From contig NZ_CP108568.1 in the NCBI RefSeq assembly GCF_036010485.1, positions 5,294,501 to 5,358,500 of the forward strand: 64,000 bases of DNA, read 5' to 3'. Source of the stretch: Streptomyces sp. NBC_01198 (GTDB taxonomy: Bacteria > Actinomycetota > Actinomycetes > Streptomycetales > Streptomycetaceae). The notes beneath the pieces were generated by a model. That model had not been told where the DNA came from. It did not search any database and saw nothing but the letters and a program-made list of their open reading frames with translations. Below are positions 52,279 through 61,013 of the stretch, piece by piece. How positions within the stretch are numbered: position 1 is the stretch's first letter; the number at the start of each line of letters is the position of its first letter. Both the position numbers and the translations under genes were made by a program.

Positions 52279-52848
52279 TTAACCCGTCGGCCCCCGTCGG
52301 GCTCCGCGGGACCAGCTGCCGGTGACAGCGTGGCAGTTGGGGCACAGCAGCCGCAGATTCACCGGCCGGTCGTCGCTTCTGTCGCCGTTGATGTGGTCGA
52401 CCTCCAGCGTCATCGGTCTTCCGCGCCACACCGGACCCGTCCCGCACCCGGCACACAGTTCCTCGACGCCCAGCCCGCTCAGGCACCGGCGCAACAAGGC
52501 CGTCCGCGTCCGCCGGCCATCGTCGTGCTTCACCAGAATCTCGGCCACGGCCCGCACCGGGGAGGGTCCTGCCTTGCCGCGCCCGTGGCCCTGCCCGAGG
52601 AAGTGGGAGCTGTCGGCCCCTGCCTCGGCCATCCACTCCCGTAACTGCCTGCGAAGCCTGCCGCTGTCAGGCCGGCCGAGGCGGCGGAGCGTAGCGGCGA
52701 TCGTGACCGAAGCGGCGACGGCCTCCCGCACCTGCGCTCCGCTCGGGGCGGGCTGACGGCCCGTCGAACGGGGCCCCGCGACGGCTTCGCCGCGGACGGC
52801 CTCTCGGGGGTCACCTGTGCCGCCTGCGGTAGGTGTCCGTCGTGGCAT
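52279..52848 (-). CDS. HNH endonuclease, paralogue 2 of a tandem pair
   Basis: The 189-residue protein has one helical module (AQVREAVAASVTIAATLRRLGRP...SGRLRRQLREWMAEAGADSSHF) and a C-terminal HNH domain with CAGCG, LEVDHINGDRSDDRPVNLRLLCPNCHAVTGSW (CxxC zinc pairs plus the H-N-H residues). ATG 52848 is chosen because it gives a 38-base overlap with the upstream HNH gene and a clean N-terminus. It probably cuts DNA. It lies next to tRNA-Leu. Confidence 0.8.
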   Translation of the reverse strand: MPRRTPTAGGTGDPREAVRGEAVAGPRSTGRQPAPSGAQVREAVAASVTIAATLRRLGRPDSGRLRRQLREWMAEAGADSSHFLGQGHGRGKAGPSPVRAVAEILVKHDDGRRTRTALLRRCLSGLGVEELCAGCGTGPVWRGRPMTLEVDHINGDRSDDRPVNLRLLCPNCHAVTGSWSRGARRGPTG

Positions 52849-53455
52849 GGCAGTTGGGGCAGAGCGGGCGCAGATTCTCCCGGCGGTTGTTGCGCCAGTC
52901 GCCGTCGCTGTGGTCAACCTCCAGAGCGAGAGGCCGGCCCTGCCAGTACGGCTCCATGCCGCACAGCGCGCACTGCTCGTGCACGCCGATCTCGGCCAGC
53001 GCCCGCTTGAGCTGCCTGCCGGGAACGCGCCTGTTCCGTCCGGGCTCCAACTCCACCAGCACCTCGTCGGCCGACGTCCCGCGCCGCTTGCGCACTTGCG
53101 CTCCTTCCGCGCGGGCGGGCGGGGCGAAATGCGCGGTGCTGATGCCGAGCGCCCGCACCCGGCGGCCGATGTGCGTGTGCTGACCGCCCACCTCGTCGAG
53201 GCCGAGGCACCGTAGGACCCCGTACAGCGACGTGGAGGCGGCCACGGCCGCCTCCAGTTCCTCGCGGCTCCAGCGCGTGCCCTCGCGTTCGAGGTGCCGG
53301 GTGGCTATACCCAGGGAGCCCAGCCGGGCCCGCAGGTATTTGCGCCGTGAGGTGTTCTTCGGGTCGACTCCGAGCCTGGTCAGGGCCTCGGACAGTGTCC
53401 GGGACGACTCGACCGCCGCCCTCAGCCGCTCCGGTGTGTACGGGCTCGCCGGCAT
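52811..53455 (-). CDS. HNH endonuclease with two N-terminal HTH-like modules, paralogue 1
   Basis: The 214-residue protein has two related modules (about 4-52: PYTPERLRAAVESSRTLSEALTRLGVDP; about 58-105: WSREELEAAVAASTSLYGVLRCLGLDE) and an HNH domain with CALCG, LEVDHSDGDWRNNRRENLRPLCPNCHATTDTY. Such repeated modules often bind target DNA. A GGAGG site lies 5 bases before ATG 53455, so the upstream start at 53479 is not needed. The gene overlaps paralogue 2 by 38 bases. Confidence 0.85.
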   Translation of the reverse strand: MPASPYTPERLRAAVESSRTLSEALTRLGVDPKNTSRRKYLRARLGSLGIATRHLEREGTRWSREELEAAVAASTSLYGVLRCLGLDEVGGQHTHIGRRVRALGISTAHFAPPARAEGAQVRKRRGTSADEVLVELEPGRNRRVPGRQLKRALAEIGVHEQCALCGMEPYWQGRPLALEVDHSDGDWRNNRRENLRPLCPNCHATTDTYRRRHR

Positions 53456-53534
53456 GGGGACCTCCGTTCGTTCGGGCACCTGTTCGTGCCCCTCGTACGG
53501 AGTAACGAAGCCCCCCCGTCACGGTTACGCCCGA

Positions 53535-54002
53535 TCACACCCCCAGGTCGCGGATGAGCTTGGCCACGTGGCCGGTGGCCTTCACGTTGTAGAAGGCGTG
53601 TTCGATGGCGCCCTGTTCGTCGACGATGACGGTGGAGCGGATCACGCCCATCATCTTCTTGCCGTAGTTCATCTTCTCGCCGTACGCGCCGTACGCGGTG
53701 ATCGTGGCGCGGTCGGGGTCGGCGAGGAGGGTGACGCGGAGGGATTCCTTCGCGCGGAACTGGGCGAGCTTCTCCGGCGCGTCGGGGGAGATGCCGAGGA
53801 CGTCGTAGCCGGCGGTCGCCAGCAGGTCGAGGTTGTCGGTGAAGTCGCAGGCCTGCTTCGTGCAGCCGGTGGTCATGGCGGCCGGGTAGAAGTAGACGAT
53901 GACCTTGCGGCCGCGGTGGCCGGCCAGGGACACCTCGTTGCCGTCGGCGTCCTGGAGGGTGAAGTCGGGGGCGGGGTCGCCGGGTGACAGGCGGTCGGCC
54001 AT
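53535..54002 (-). CDS. bcp: Thioredoxin-dependent thiol peroxidase (Bcp/PrxQ)
   Basis: The 155-residue peroxiredoxin has the peroxidatic C47 and resolving C52 (YPAAMTTGCTKQACDF) five residues apart, the PrxQ pattern. It reduces hydroperoxides with electrons from thioredoxin in the cytoplasm. It is divergent from the DUF3618 gene; the 101-base gap carries both promoters. Confidence 0.95.
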   Translation of the reverse strand: MADRLSPGDPAPDFTLQDADGNEVSLAGHRGRKVIVYFYPAAMTTGCTKQACDFTDNLDLLATAGYDVLGISPDAPEKLAQFRAKESLRVTLLADPDRATITAYGAYGEKMNYGKKMMGVIRSTVIVDEQGAIEHAFYNVKATGHVAKLIRDLGV

Positions 54003-54103
54003 GGGAAAGCTCCTCAGTCAAACGGGGGTGCCGACGAGGCGCGGGCCGCGTCGTACTGACAGACTGTCCGAACGCTACCTAATCAGGCGATGGAGGAGAC
54101 GCG

Positions 54104-54430
54104 GTGTCGGACGACGTCAGGACGCCCGCTCAGATCGAGGCGGAGATTGCCCGCAGGCGGCAGGGCCTCGCGGAGACCCTGGACGAGCTCGCGGTCCGCG
54201 TGCACCCGGTGACGATCGCGCGGGACGCGAAGGCCAAGGCCGTCTCCGCGGTGGACCATACCGTCGGGCAGGCTTATGTCGCTGTGAACCGGGCGGTGGG
54301 CCGGGCCAGGTCGCAGTTCGTCACCGAGCAGGGCGCCCCGCGCCCCGAGCGGATCGTGCCGGTCGCGGTCGGCGTGGTGGTGCTCGTCGCGACGGTGGCC
54401 GGTCTCTCGGCGTGGCGGCGCCGCCGGTAA
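54104..54430 (+). CDS. DUF3618 domain protein with C-terminal membrane anchor
   Basis: The 108-residue protein has an N-terminal conserved TPAQIEAEIARRRQGLAETLDELAVRVHP region and a C-terminal hydrophobic helix (VPVAVGVVVLVATVAGLSAW) followed by RRRR. It starts at GTG 54104. The family is membrane-associated and of unknown function. The neighbouring Cpn10 gene follows by four bases. Confidence 0.88.
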   Translation: MSDDVRTPAQIEAEIARRRQGLAETLDELAVRVHPVTIARDAKAKAVSAVDHTVGQAYVAVNRAVGRARSQFVTEQGAPRPERIVPVAVGVVVLVATVAGLSAWRRRR

Positions 54431-54434
54431 CGTC

Positions 54435-54782
54435 GTGGGCGTGAGGTCGAACAGTGAGCACGACAAACTGCCCATCCGGATGCTGCACGACCGCGTCCTG
54501 GTGCGGCACGAGGCCGGCGAGGGCGAGCGCCGCAGCGGCGGCGGGATCCTGATCCCGGCGACCGCCGCCGTGGGGCGGCGGCTGGCGTGGGCCGAGGTCG
54601 TCGCGGTGGGGCAGAACGTGCGGACGGTGGAGGTCGGCGACCGGGTGCTGTACGACCCGGAGGACCGCGCGGAGGTCGAGGTGCGGGGTGTGGCGTACGT
54701 GCTGATGCGGGAACGCGATCTGCACGCCGTCGCCTCGGAGCGCCTCAAGGGCGGCGACGACTCCACCGGCCTGTATCTCTGA
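54435..54782 (+). CDS. GroES-like chaperonin (Cpn10 domain protein)
   Basis: The 115-residue protein has a Cpn10 fold (PIRMLHDRVLVRHEAGEGERRSGGGILIPATA, AEVVAVGQNVRTVEVGDRVLYDPEDRAEVEV, YVLMRERDLHAV). No groEL is adjacent, so it is a stand-alone co-chaperonin homologue, as seen in Streptomyces in addition to the groES-groEL1 pair. GTG 54441 is an alternative start. Confidence 0.9.
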   Translation: MGVRSNSEHDKLPIRMLHDRVLVRHEAGEGERRSGGGILIPATAAVGRRLAWAEVVAVGQNVRTVEVGDRVLYDPEDRAEVEVRGVAYVLMRERDLHAVASERLKGGDDSTGLYL

Positions 54783-54824
54783 CGCGCGGCCGCGGCACCG
54801 GCGCGGCGCCGCGACCGCTCCGCG

Positions 54825-57065
54825 CTATCCGCCGGTCGCACCGCCGGGCCCGTCCGGGGTGCCGCCCGGGCCGCCGGTGAGGCCGCCGAGCGGGTCCAAC
54901 GTCGGCGGGGCGGTGCTCGGCTGCTCGGACGGCGGGTCCGTGGGCGGCTCCGGCGGCTCGGCCGGCTCGCTGCTCGGCGGGGAGCTGTGCGGCGGCTCGC
55001 TGCTCGGCGGGGGCTCGCTGGCCGGCGGCTCCTCCGTGGTGGGCTCCTCGGTGGTGGGCTCGTCGGAGGGTGATTCCGACGGCGGCAGGTCCTTGGTCAC
55101 CTTCAGGTCGAAGTCCTTGACCGGCACGTCGTGCAGCGCGTTGGCCGTGTAGGCCGCCCAGACCTGGCCGGGCGGGCCGCCGCCGTTGATCCGCGGCTGG
55201 TTCATCGCGTGGTAGAGCTTCTCCTGGCGGCCGTTGTCGGGGTTCATGCCGAGGACGGCGACCACGGTGGCCAGTTTCGGGGTGTAGCCGGCGAACCAGG
55301 CGGCCTTGTCGTCCTCCGCGGTGCCGGTCTTGGCGGCGGACGGCCAGCCGGAGTCCTGGGCGACGACGGCGGTGGCGCCGGAGCTCTCCACGACGCTGCG
55401 CAGCACCGAGGTGACGGTGTCGGCGGCCTCCTGCGGTACGGCCTGCTTGGCCTCGCGCTTGGGCAGCGTCAGGTCGTCGCCGTCCTTGGTGACCTTGTGC
55501 ACCAGGGTGTAGGGGACTTCCTTGCCGTGGTTGGCGAGGGTGGCGTAGACCTGCGCCATGTCCAGCGGGCTCGCGCCGAAGGAGCCGAGTGCCATCGCGG
55601 GGGTGGTGGGGATCTTGACGTCGTCGGGCATGCCCAGTTCGCGGGCGGTGTCGATGACCTTCTGGGTGCCGACGTCCTGGGCCATCTGGGCGTAGACGGC
55701 GTTGACGGACTTGTCCATGGCGCGGGTGACGTTGATCCGGCCGTAGGTCGCGTTGTCCTCGTTGGCCGGGGCGTAGCCGACCGGGCCGTGCGGGCCGACG
55801 ACGGGGCGTTTGTTCTCGCCGTCGTAGACGGTGGTCGGGGTGATGGTCTCGCCGTCCTGGGTGGTGGAGCCGTGCTGCAGGGCGGCGGCCAGGACGACCG
55901 GCTTGAAGGTGGAGCCCGGCGGGTAGGTCGCGTTGGTGGCGCTGCTGACGTACTGCTTGGTGTAGTCGACGCCGCCGTAGAGGGCGACGACGTCACCGGT
56001 GGCCGGGTCGATGGAGGCGCCGCCGGCGCGTACGTACTTGTCGGCGGTCTTGTGGCCGAGCTTGTCGTAGATCTTGGCCTGCGCGGCCGAGACGAACGCG
56101 TCTTCCTTCGGCTTCTGGATGCTGGTGACGATGCGGTAGCCGCCGAGCCGCAGCGAGTCGGAGTCCACGATGTGGTGCTCGTCCAGATACTGGTTGACGG
56201 CCTCGATGATGTAGCCGCGCTGGCCGGCCTTGCTGGCGATCGGCTTGGGCTTTCCTATGACCGGGAACTGCGCGGCGTTGCGCTGGGCGGTGCTGAGCCA
56301 GCCCTCCTTGACCATGCCGTCGAGCACGTAGTTCCAGCGGCCCTTGGCCGCCGCCGCGTTCTCCGGGTGGGCGGCCAGGTCGTACTCGCTGGGGGCGTTG
56401 AGCAGCGTGGCGATGTAGGCGCCCTGCGCGGTGGTCAGGTCCGCGGCGTCCTCGTCGAAATAGGCCTGCGAGGCGGCCTGGATGCCGTACGCGTTGCGCC
56501 CGTAGTAGCTGGTGTTGAGATAGCCCTCGAGGATCTGGTCCTTGGACTCGTTGCGATCGAGTTTGATCGCGATGAAGAATTCCTTGGCCTTGCGTGACGC
56601 CGTCTGGTTCTGGTTCAGGTAGTAATTCTTCACATATTGCTGGGTGATGGTGGACCCGGACTGCCTGCCCTTGCCGTTCGCGGTATTCCAGGCCGCCCGC
56701 AGCATCGATTTCGGGCTGACCGCGGATTCGTGGTAGAAATTGCGGTCCTCCGCGGAGAGCACGGCTTGCTGGGCGGTTCTGGAGACCTGGGCCAGCGAGA
56801 CGTTCTGCCGGTTGACGGCGCCGTCACGGGCCAGCTCGGTCTTGCCGTCGGAGTAGTAGTAGACGTTGCTCTGCGCGACGGCCGCCGCGTTCGGGTCGGG
56901 GATGGACACCAGGGCGTAGCCGACGAAGAAGCCGCCGAGCAGCAGGACGAGAGCGGTCAGCAGGAGTCCGAAGATCGTCCGCCAGGTGGGCAGCAGGCGG
57001 CGCAGGCCGGTCCTGCGGGGCCGCCCGCCGCCGCCTGCGGCGGTCCCGTGGTGCGTGTCGCTCAT
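54825..57065 (-). CDS. Class A penicillin-binding protein (transglycosylase-transpeptidase)
   Basis: This 746-residue bifunctional enzyme makes and cross-links peptidoglycan. One transmembrane helix (about 31-53) is followed by a GT51 domain (SAEDRNFYHESAVS, catalytic E106) and a transpeptidase domain with SxxK at S385-K388 (YPPGSTFKPV), SVN in MDKSVNAVYAQM and KTG in AAKTGTAEDDKAA. The last 75 or so residues are a Pro/Glu/Ser-rich tail (repeated PSDEPTTEEPTTEEPPASEP), presumably outside the membrane. It is divergent from the ABC operon across a 337-base gap. Confidence 0.95.
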   Translation of the reverse strand: MSDTHHGTAAGGGGRPRRTGLRRLLPTWRTIFGLLLTALVLLLGGFFVGYALVSIPDPNAAAVAQSNVYYYSDGKTELARDGAVNRQNVSLAQVSRTAQQAVLSAEDRNFYHESAVSPKSMLRAAWNTANGKGRQSGSTITQQYVKNYYLNQNQTASRKAKEFFIAIKLDRNESKDQILEGYLNTSYYGRNAYGIQAASQAYFDEDAADLTTAQGAYIATLLNAPSEYDLAAHPENAAAAKGRWNYVLDGMVKEGWLSTAQRNAAQFPVIGKPKPIASKAGQRGYIIEAVNQYLDEHHIVDSDSLRLGGYRIVTSIQKPKEDAFVSAAQAKIYDKLGHKTADKYVRAGGASIDPATGDVVALYGGVDYTKQYVSSATNATYPPGSTFKPVVLAAALQHGSTTQDGETITPTTVYDGENKRPVVGPHGPVGYAPANEDNATYGRINVTRAMDKSVNAVYAQMAQDVGTQKVIDTARELGMPDDVKIPTTPAMALGSFGASPLDMAQVYATLANHGKEVPYTLVHKVTKDGDDLTLPKREAKQAVPQEAADTVTSVLRSVVESSGATAVVAQDSGWPSAAKTGTAEDDKAAWFAGYTPKLATVVAVLGMNPDNGRQEKLYHAMNQPRINGGGPPGQVWAAYTANALHDVPVKDFDLKVTKDLPPSESPSDEPTTEEPTTEEPPASEPPPSSEPPHSSPPSSEPAEPPEPPTDPPSEQPSTAPPTLDPLGGLTGGPGGTPDGPGGATGG

Positions 57066-57135
57066 ATCTGTAGGGACTCCTCATCCGCCGTGTGGGTTGG
57101 GTCCGCGGCGGAAAAACCTGGGCCGATCGGCATGG

Positions 57136-57159
57136 ACGTGCACGTACGCGTACGTACGC
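57136..57159. other. Alternating purine-pyrimidine tract with a 14-base palindrome
   Basis: Twenty-four consecutive bases alternate purine and pyrimidine and include the perfect palindrome ACGTACGCGTACGT (57142-57155). It lies about 70 bases upstream of the PBP start, in the 337-base divergent gap 57066-57402, which holds no gene. Confidence 0.6.
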
Positions 57160-57402
57160 CCCATGTGTGACCTCCTCCCACACTGTCGCATCATCTGTCC
57201 GACGGGATCGGACGGCACGCATCCGTGACGAGGCTGTGACAGGCCGGGCGGCCCCTCGCGTTCACCCGCGCGAGGGAAAACCGGTGGAATCTGCGGCGCG
57301 CCGCACACTAGGCTCGGCCGCTTGTGTGCCGGGCGGTCCGGGTGGGTCCACCGGTTTTCCGCCGGGCGCTTTCCGGTGTTCTCCGGCGGAGAGGCGGGGG
57401 TA

Positions 57403-58206
57403 ATGGGCGGCTTCTACGGCGCCGTCGTGGTCCGCAGTTTCCGGCGTTACGCGACGTATCGCATGGCCACAGTGGCGGGGGTGTGCACGAATACGGTTTT
57501 CGGCCTGATCATCTCGTACAGCTATGTCGCGCTGTGGGATCAGCGCCCGCATCTGGGCGGCTACACCGAGGCGCAGGCGCTGACGTACGTGTGGATCGGG
57601 CAGGGTGTGCTCTCGACGATGGCGCTGATGGGCGGCGGCTTCGAGGACGAGCTGATGGACCGGATCAGATCCGGCGACATCGCCGTCGACCTCTACCGCC
57701 CCGCGGACCTGCAGCGCTGGTGGCTGGCGGCGGACATGGGCAGGGCGGGCTTCCAGGTGCTGGGCCGGGGCGTGGCGCCGGTCCTCTGCGGGGCGCTGGT
57801 CTTCGAGCTGGCGCTGCCGTCCTCCGCGGTGCGGTGGGCGCTGTTCGCGCTGTCCATGGCGCTGGGCGCGCTGGTGAGCTTCGCGATCCGCTACCTGGTG
57901 GCGCTGAGCGCGTTCTGGCTGCTCGACGGGGCGGGGATCACGCAGGTCGCGTGGATCACCGGGCTGTTCTTCTCCGGGATGTCGCTGCCGCTGAACGCGT
58001 TTCCCGGCGGCCTGGGCGAGGTGGCCCGCACGCTGCCCTGGTCGGCGATGCTGCAGATCCCCGCCGACCTGCTGCTCGGGCAGCACCGCGGCACGGGCGC
58101 CGTGCGCGCGCTGGCCTTCCAGGCCGGCTGGGCGGCGGCGCTGCTGGCCGCCGGGCGGCTGCTGCAGGCGGTCGCGACGCGCCGGGTGGTGGTGCAGGGT
58201 GGCTGA
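57403..58206 (+). CDS. ABC-2 type exporter permease subunit 1
   Basis: The 267-residue protein has six hydrophobic segments and the start FYGAVVVRSFRRYATYRMATVAGVCTNTVFGLI, typical of the ABC-2 permease-like family that occurs in pairs. It overlaps the next gene by 8 bases. The three genes form an operon: two permeases and an ATPase. The substrate is unknown. Confidence 0.85.
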   Translation: MGGFYGAVVVRSFRRYATYRMATVAGVCTNTVFGLIISYSYVALWDQRPHLGGYTEAQALTYVWIGQGVLSTMALMGGGFEDELMDRIRSGDIAVDLYRPADLQRWWLAADMGRAGFQVLGRGVAPVLCGALVFELALPSSAVRWALFALSMALGALVSFAIRYLVALSAFWLLDGAGITQVAWITGLFFSGMSLPLNAFPGGLGEVARTLPWSAMLQIPADLLLGQHRGTGAVRALAFQAGWAAALLAAGRLLQAVATRRVVVQGG

Positions 58207-59074
58207 GGCGGAACTGGAGCCGCGGGCCGCGGCGCCGCCCAAGCCGGCCCGGGTGCGCGAGCCGGGCCCGGTCGCCGAGAGCGTGCGGGTCTACCGGCTG
58301 CTCGTCGGGATGTGGGTGCGCTCCACGATGGCCTACCGGGCGTCCTTCGTGATGACCGCGCTGGGCAACTTCGGCGGCACCGCGCTGGACTTCGTGACGA
58401 TCCTGCTGATGTTCTCGCACATCGAGACGCTGGGCGGCTTCACCCTTCCCGAGGTCGCCCTGCTCTACGGCACCACGAGCACCTCCTTCGGCCTGGCCGA
58501 CCTGCTGGTGGGCTCGATGGCCCGGTTGGGCAGCCGGGTGCGGGACGGCACCTTCGACACCCTGCTGCTGCGCCCGGCCCCGGTGCTGGCGCAGGTGGCC
58601 GCCGACCGCTTCGCGCTGCGCAGGCTCGGCCGGCTCACCCAGGGCGCCCTGGTGCTGGCCTGGTCGCTGCTGCGGGTCGACGTGGACTGGACGCCGGTGA
58701 AGGTGCTGCTGCTGGCGGTGACGCTGCCGACGGGCGCGGCGATCTTCTGCGCGGTCTACGTCGCCGGCGGCGCCTTCCAGTTCTGGGCCGGGGACGCCGC
58801 CGAGGTCCAGAGCTCGGTGACCTACGGCGGCACCACGATGCTGCAGTACCCGCCGGGGCTGTTCGCCCGCGAGCTGGTGCGGGGCGTCACCTTCGTGGTG
58901 CCGCTGGCCTTCGTCAACTGGCTGCCCGTGCTGCGCGTCCTGGGCCGGCCCGACCCGCTCGGCCTGCCCGGCTGGGTGGACTTCCTCGCGCCGGCGGTGG
59001 CCTGCGCGTGCTGCGCGCTGGCCGGCCTGGTGTGGCGCGCGGGCATCCGTTCCTACCGCAGTACCGGGAGTTGA
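58199..59074 (+). CDS. ABC-2 type exporter permease subunit 2
   Basis: The 291-residue permease has about six hydrophobic segments and shares the layout of subunit 1, so the pair probably forms a heterodimeric channel. YGTTSTSFGLADLLVGSMARLGSRVRDGTFDTLLLRPAP is the conserved cytosolic stretch. It starts at GTG 58199, inside the end of the upstream gene. An ATPase gene follows after 5 bases. Confidence 0.85.
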   Translation: MAEAELEPRAAAPPKPARVREPGPVAESVRVYRLLVGMWVRSTMAYRASFVMTALGNFGGTALDFVTILLMFSHIETLGGFTLPEVALLYGTTSTSFGLADLLVGSMARLGSRVRDGTFDTLLLRPAPVLAQVAADRFALRRLGRLTQGALVLAWSLLRVDVDWTPVKVLLLAVTLPTGAAIFCAVYVAGGAFQFWAGDAAEVQSSVTYGGTTMLQYPPGLFARELVRGVTFVVPLAFVNWLPVLRVLGRPDPLGLPGWVDFLAPAVACACCALAGLVWRAGIRSYRSTGS

Positions 59075-59079
59075 GGGCC

Positions 59080-60048
59080 GTGGCCGAGTCCGCGCAGCCG
59101 ATGATCGTCCTGGACGGCGTCGAGAAGGTCTTCGACGTACGCCGCAAGGTCGCCGGCTCGCTGCGCAGGGAGCGCCGGCAGGTCAGAGCGGTCGACGGCA
59201 TCTCCTTCACCGTGCCGCGCGGCGAGATGGTCGGCTACATCGGGCCGAACGGCGCAGGCAAGTCCACCACCATCAAGATGCTCACCGGGATCCTCAACCC
59301 CAGCGGCGGCCGGGTGCTCGTCGCCGGCATCGACCCGGCCAGGGAACGCACCCGCCTGGCCCGCAGGATCGGTGTCGTCTTCGGGCAGCGCACGACGTTG
59401 TGGTGGGACCTGCCGCTGCGCGACTCCTACCAGCTGGTCCGCAGGATGTACCGGATCGAGGACGCCCGCTACGCCCGCAACCTGGCCGCCTGCGTCGAGC
59501 TGCTCGACCTCGGGCCGCTGCTCGACGTGCCGGTGCGGCAGCTCTCGCTCGGCCAGCGGATGCGCGGCGACATCGCGGCGGCGCTGCTGCACGACCCGGA
59601 GGTGCTGTATCTGGACGAGCCGACGATCGGCCTGGACGTCGTCAGCAAGTCCAAGGTCCGCGACTTCCTGCGCGCCGTCAACGCAGAACGCGGCACCACG
59701 GTGCTGCTCACCACGCACGACCTCACCGACATCGAGACGCTGTGCAGCCGGGTGATGGTCATCGACCACGGCCGGCTGATGTACGACGGCGGCCTCCACG
59801 GGCTGCACGCGGTCGGCGAGTCGGAGCGCACCCTGGTCGTCGACTTCGCCGGCGAGCTGCCGCCGGTGGAGGTGCCGGGTGCGCGCTGGGTACGCAGCGA
59901 GGGCCCGCGCCAGTGGCTGGCGTTCCCGGCCGGTGACAGCGCGGCGCCGCTGGTCTCCGCGCTCGCCGCGCGCCACCCGCTGGTGGACCTCTCGGTCCGC
60001 GAACCCGCGATCGAAGATGTCATCGCCCGGATGTACGGGTCGGCGTAA
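59080..60048 (+). CDS. ABC exporter ATP-binding protein
   Basis: The 322-residue ATPase has Walker A GPNGAGKSTT (K61), signature LSLGQRMR, Walker B VLYLDEPT and the H-loop TTHD. The conserved region VFGQRTTLWWDLPLRDSYQLVRRMYRI is typical of the ABC-2 exporters of the same operon. It starts at GTG 59080 behind GGGAG. The cargo cannot be inferred. Confidence 0.92.
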   Translation: MAESAQPMIVLDGVEKVFDVRRKVAGSLRRERRQVRAVDGISFTVPRGEMVGYIGPNGAGKSTTIKMLTGILNPSGGRVLVAGIDPARERTRLARRIGVVFGQRTTLWWDLPLRDSYQLVRRMYRIEDARYARNLAACVELLDLGPLLDVPVRQLSLGQRMRGDIAAALLHDPEVLYLDEPTIGLDVVSKSKVRDFLRAVNAERGTTVLLTTHDLTDIETLCSRVMVIDHGRLMYDGGLHGLHAVGESERTLVVDFAGELPPVEVPGARWVRSEGPRQWLAFPAGDSAAPLVSALAARHPLVDLSVREPAIEDVIARMYGSA

Positions 60049-60118
60049 CATCCCCGGAACCGTCCATACCGGGCCGTCCGTTGTGAGGGGGACCCGGGAC
60101 CCGAGACAAGGAGTTCAT

Positions 60119-60985
60119 GTGCGGGAGGACTTCACCGTCGCCGAGGCGACCGCCGCGGACTGGGACGAGATCGTGGCGTGGGCCGCGGCGGAGGGCTGGA
60201 ACCCCGGCCGCGGCGACGCCGCGTGCTTCCGCCCCACCGACCCGGCCGGCTTCCTGGTCGGCCGCCTGGACGGCCGCATCGTCTCGGCGGTCTCGGTCGT
60301 GGCCTACTCACCCGACTACGCCTTCCTCGGCCACTACCTGGTCCACCCCGACCACCGCGGCACCGGCCTGGGCATGGCCACCTGGAACGCGGCGCTGCCG
60401 CACGCCAAGGGGCGGGTCATCGGGCTCGACGCGGTGCCCGCGCAGCAGGAGCTCTACATACGCGCCGGCTTCGTCCCGGCCTACGACAACGTCCGCTACA
60501 CCGGCCGCCCGGGCCGGCCCGCGCCCGCGGAGCCACCGGCGGGCGCCGGCACGGTCGGGTCGGTGACGCCGTACCACCTGGACGCGATCAGCGCCTACGA
60601 CAGCGGGTGCTTCCCGGCGGAGCGGCACGCCTTCCTGAGCCGGTGGCTCACCGCCGACGGGCACACCGCGCGCGTGCTGCTCGACGGCGACGGCCACGTG
60701 ACCGGTTACGGCGTCGTCCGCCCCGCCCGCCGGGGCTCCCGTATCGGCCCGCTGTTCGCGGACACCCCCGAGGGCGCGGCGGCGCTCTTCGACGCCCTCA
60801 CCGCCGGCCTCGCGGCCGACGGCGAGGTCTCCATCGATGTGCCGGACCGTCATCAGGCGGCCACCGCGCTGGCCACCGGCCGCGGCCTGACCGAATCGTC
60901 CCGCTGCACCCGCATGTACTCGGGCCCGCCCCCGTACACCCGCACCGAAGCGGTCTTCGGCACGACCACCCTGGAACTGGGCTGA
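60119..60985 (+). CDS. GNAT family acetyltransferase, two-domain
   Basis: The 288-residue protein has an N-terminal GNAT domain with the acetyl-CoA loop YLVHPDHRGTGLGMATWNAAL (about residues 72-92) and a second degenerate GNAT-like half (about 145-285: YDSGCFPAERHAFLSRWLTAD ... GLTESSRCTRMY). AAGGAG lies 5 bases before GTG 60119, which fixes the start. The acceptor is unknown. Confidence 0.85.
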   Translation: MREDFTVAEATAADWDEIVAWAAAEGWNPGRGDAACFRPTDPAGFLVGRLDGRIVSAVSVVAYSPDYAFLGHYLVHPDHRGTGLGMATWNAALPHAKGRVIGLDAVPAQQELYIRAGFVPAYDNVRYTGRPGRPAPAEPPAGAGTVGSVTPYHLDAISAYDSGCFPAERHAFLSRWLTADGHTARVLLDGDGHVTGYGVVRPARRGSRIGPLFADTPEGAAALFDALTAGLAADGEVSIDVPDRHQAATALATGRGLTESSRCTRMYSGPPPYTRTEAVFGTTTLELG

Positions 60986-61013
60986 CCCCGCCCACGGGTA
61001 CGGGCCCATTGGG

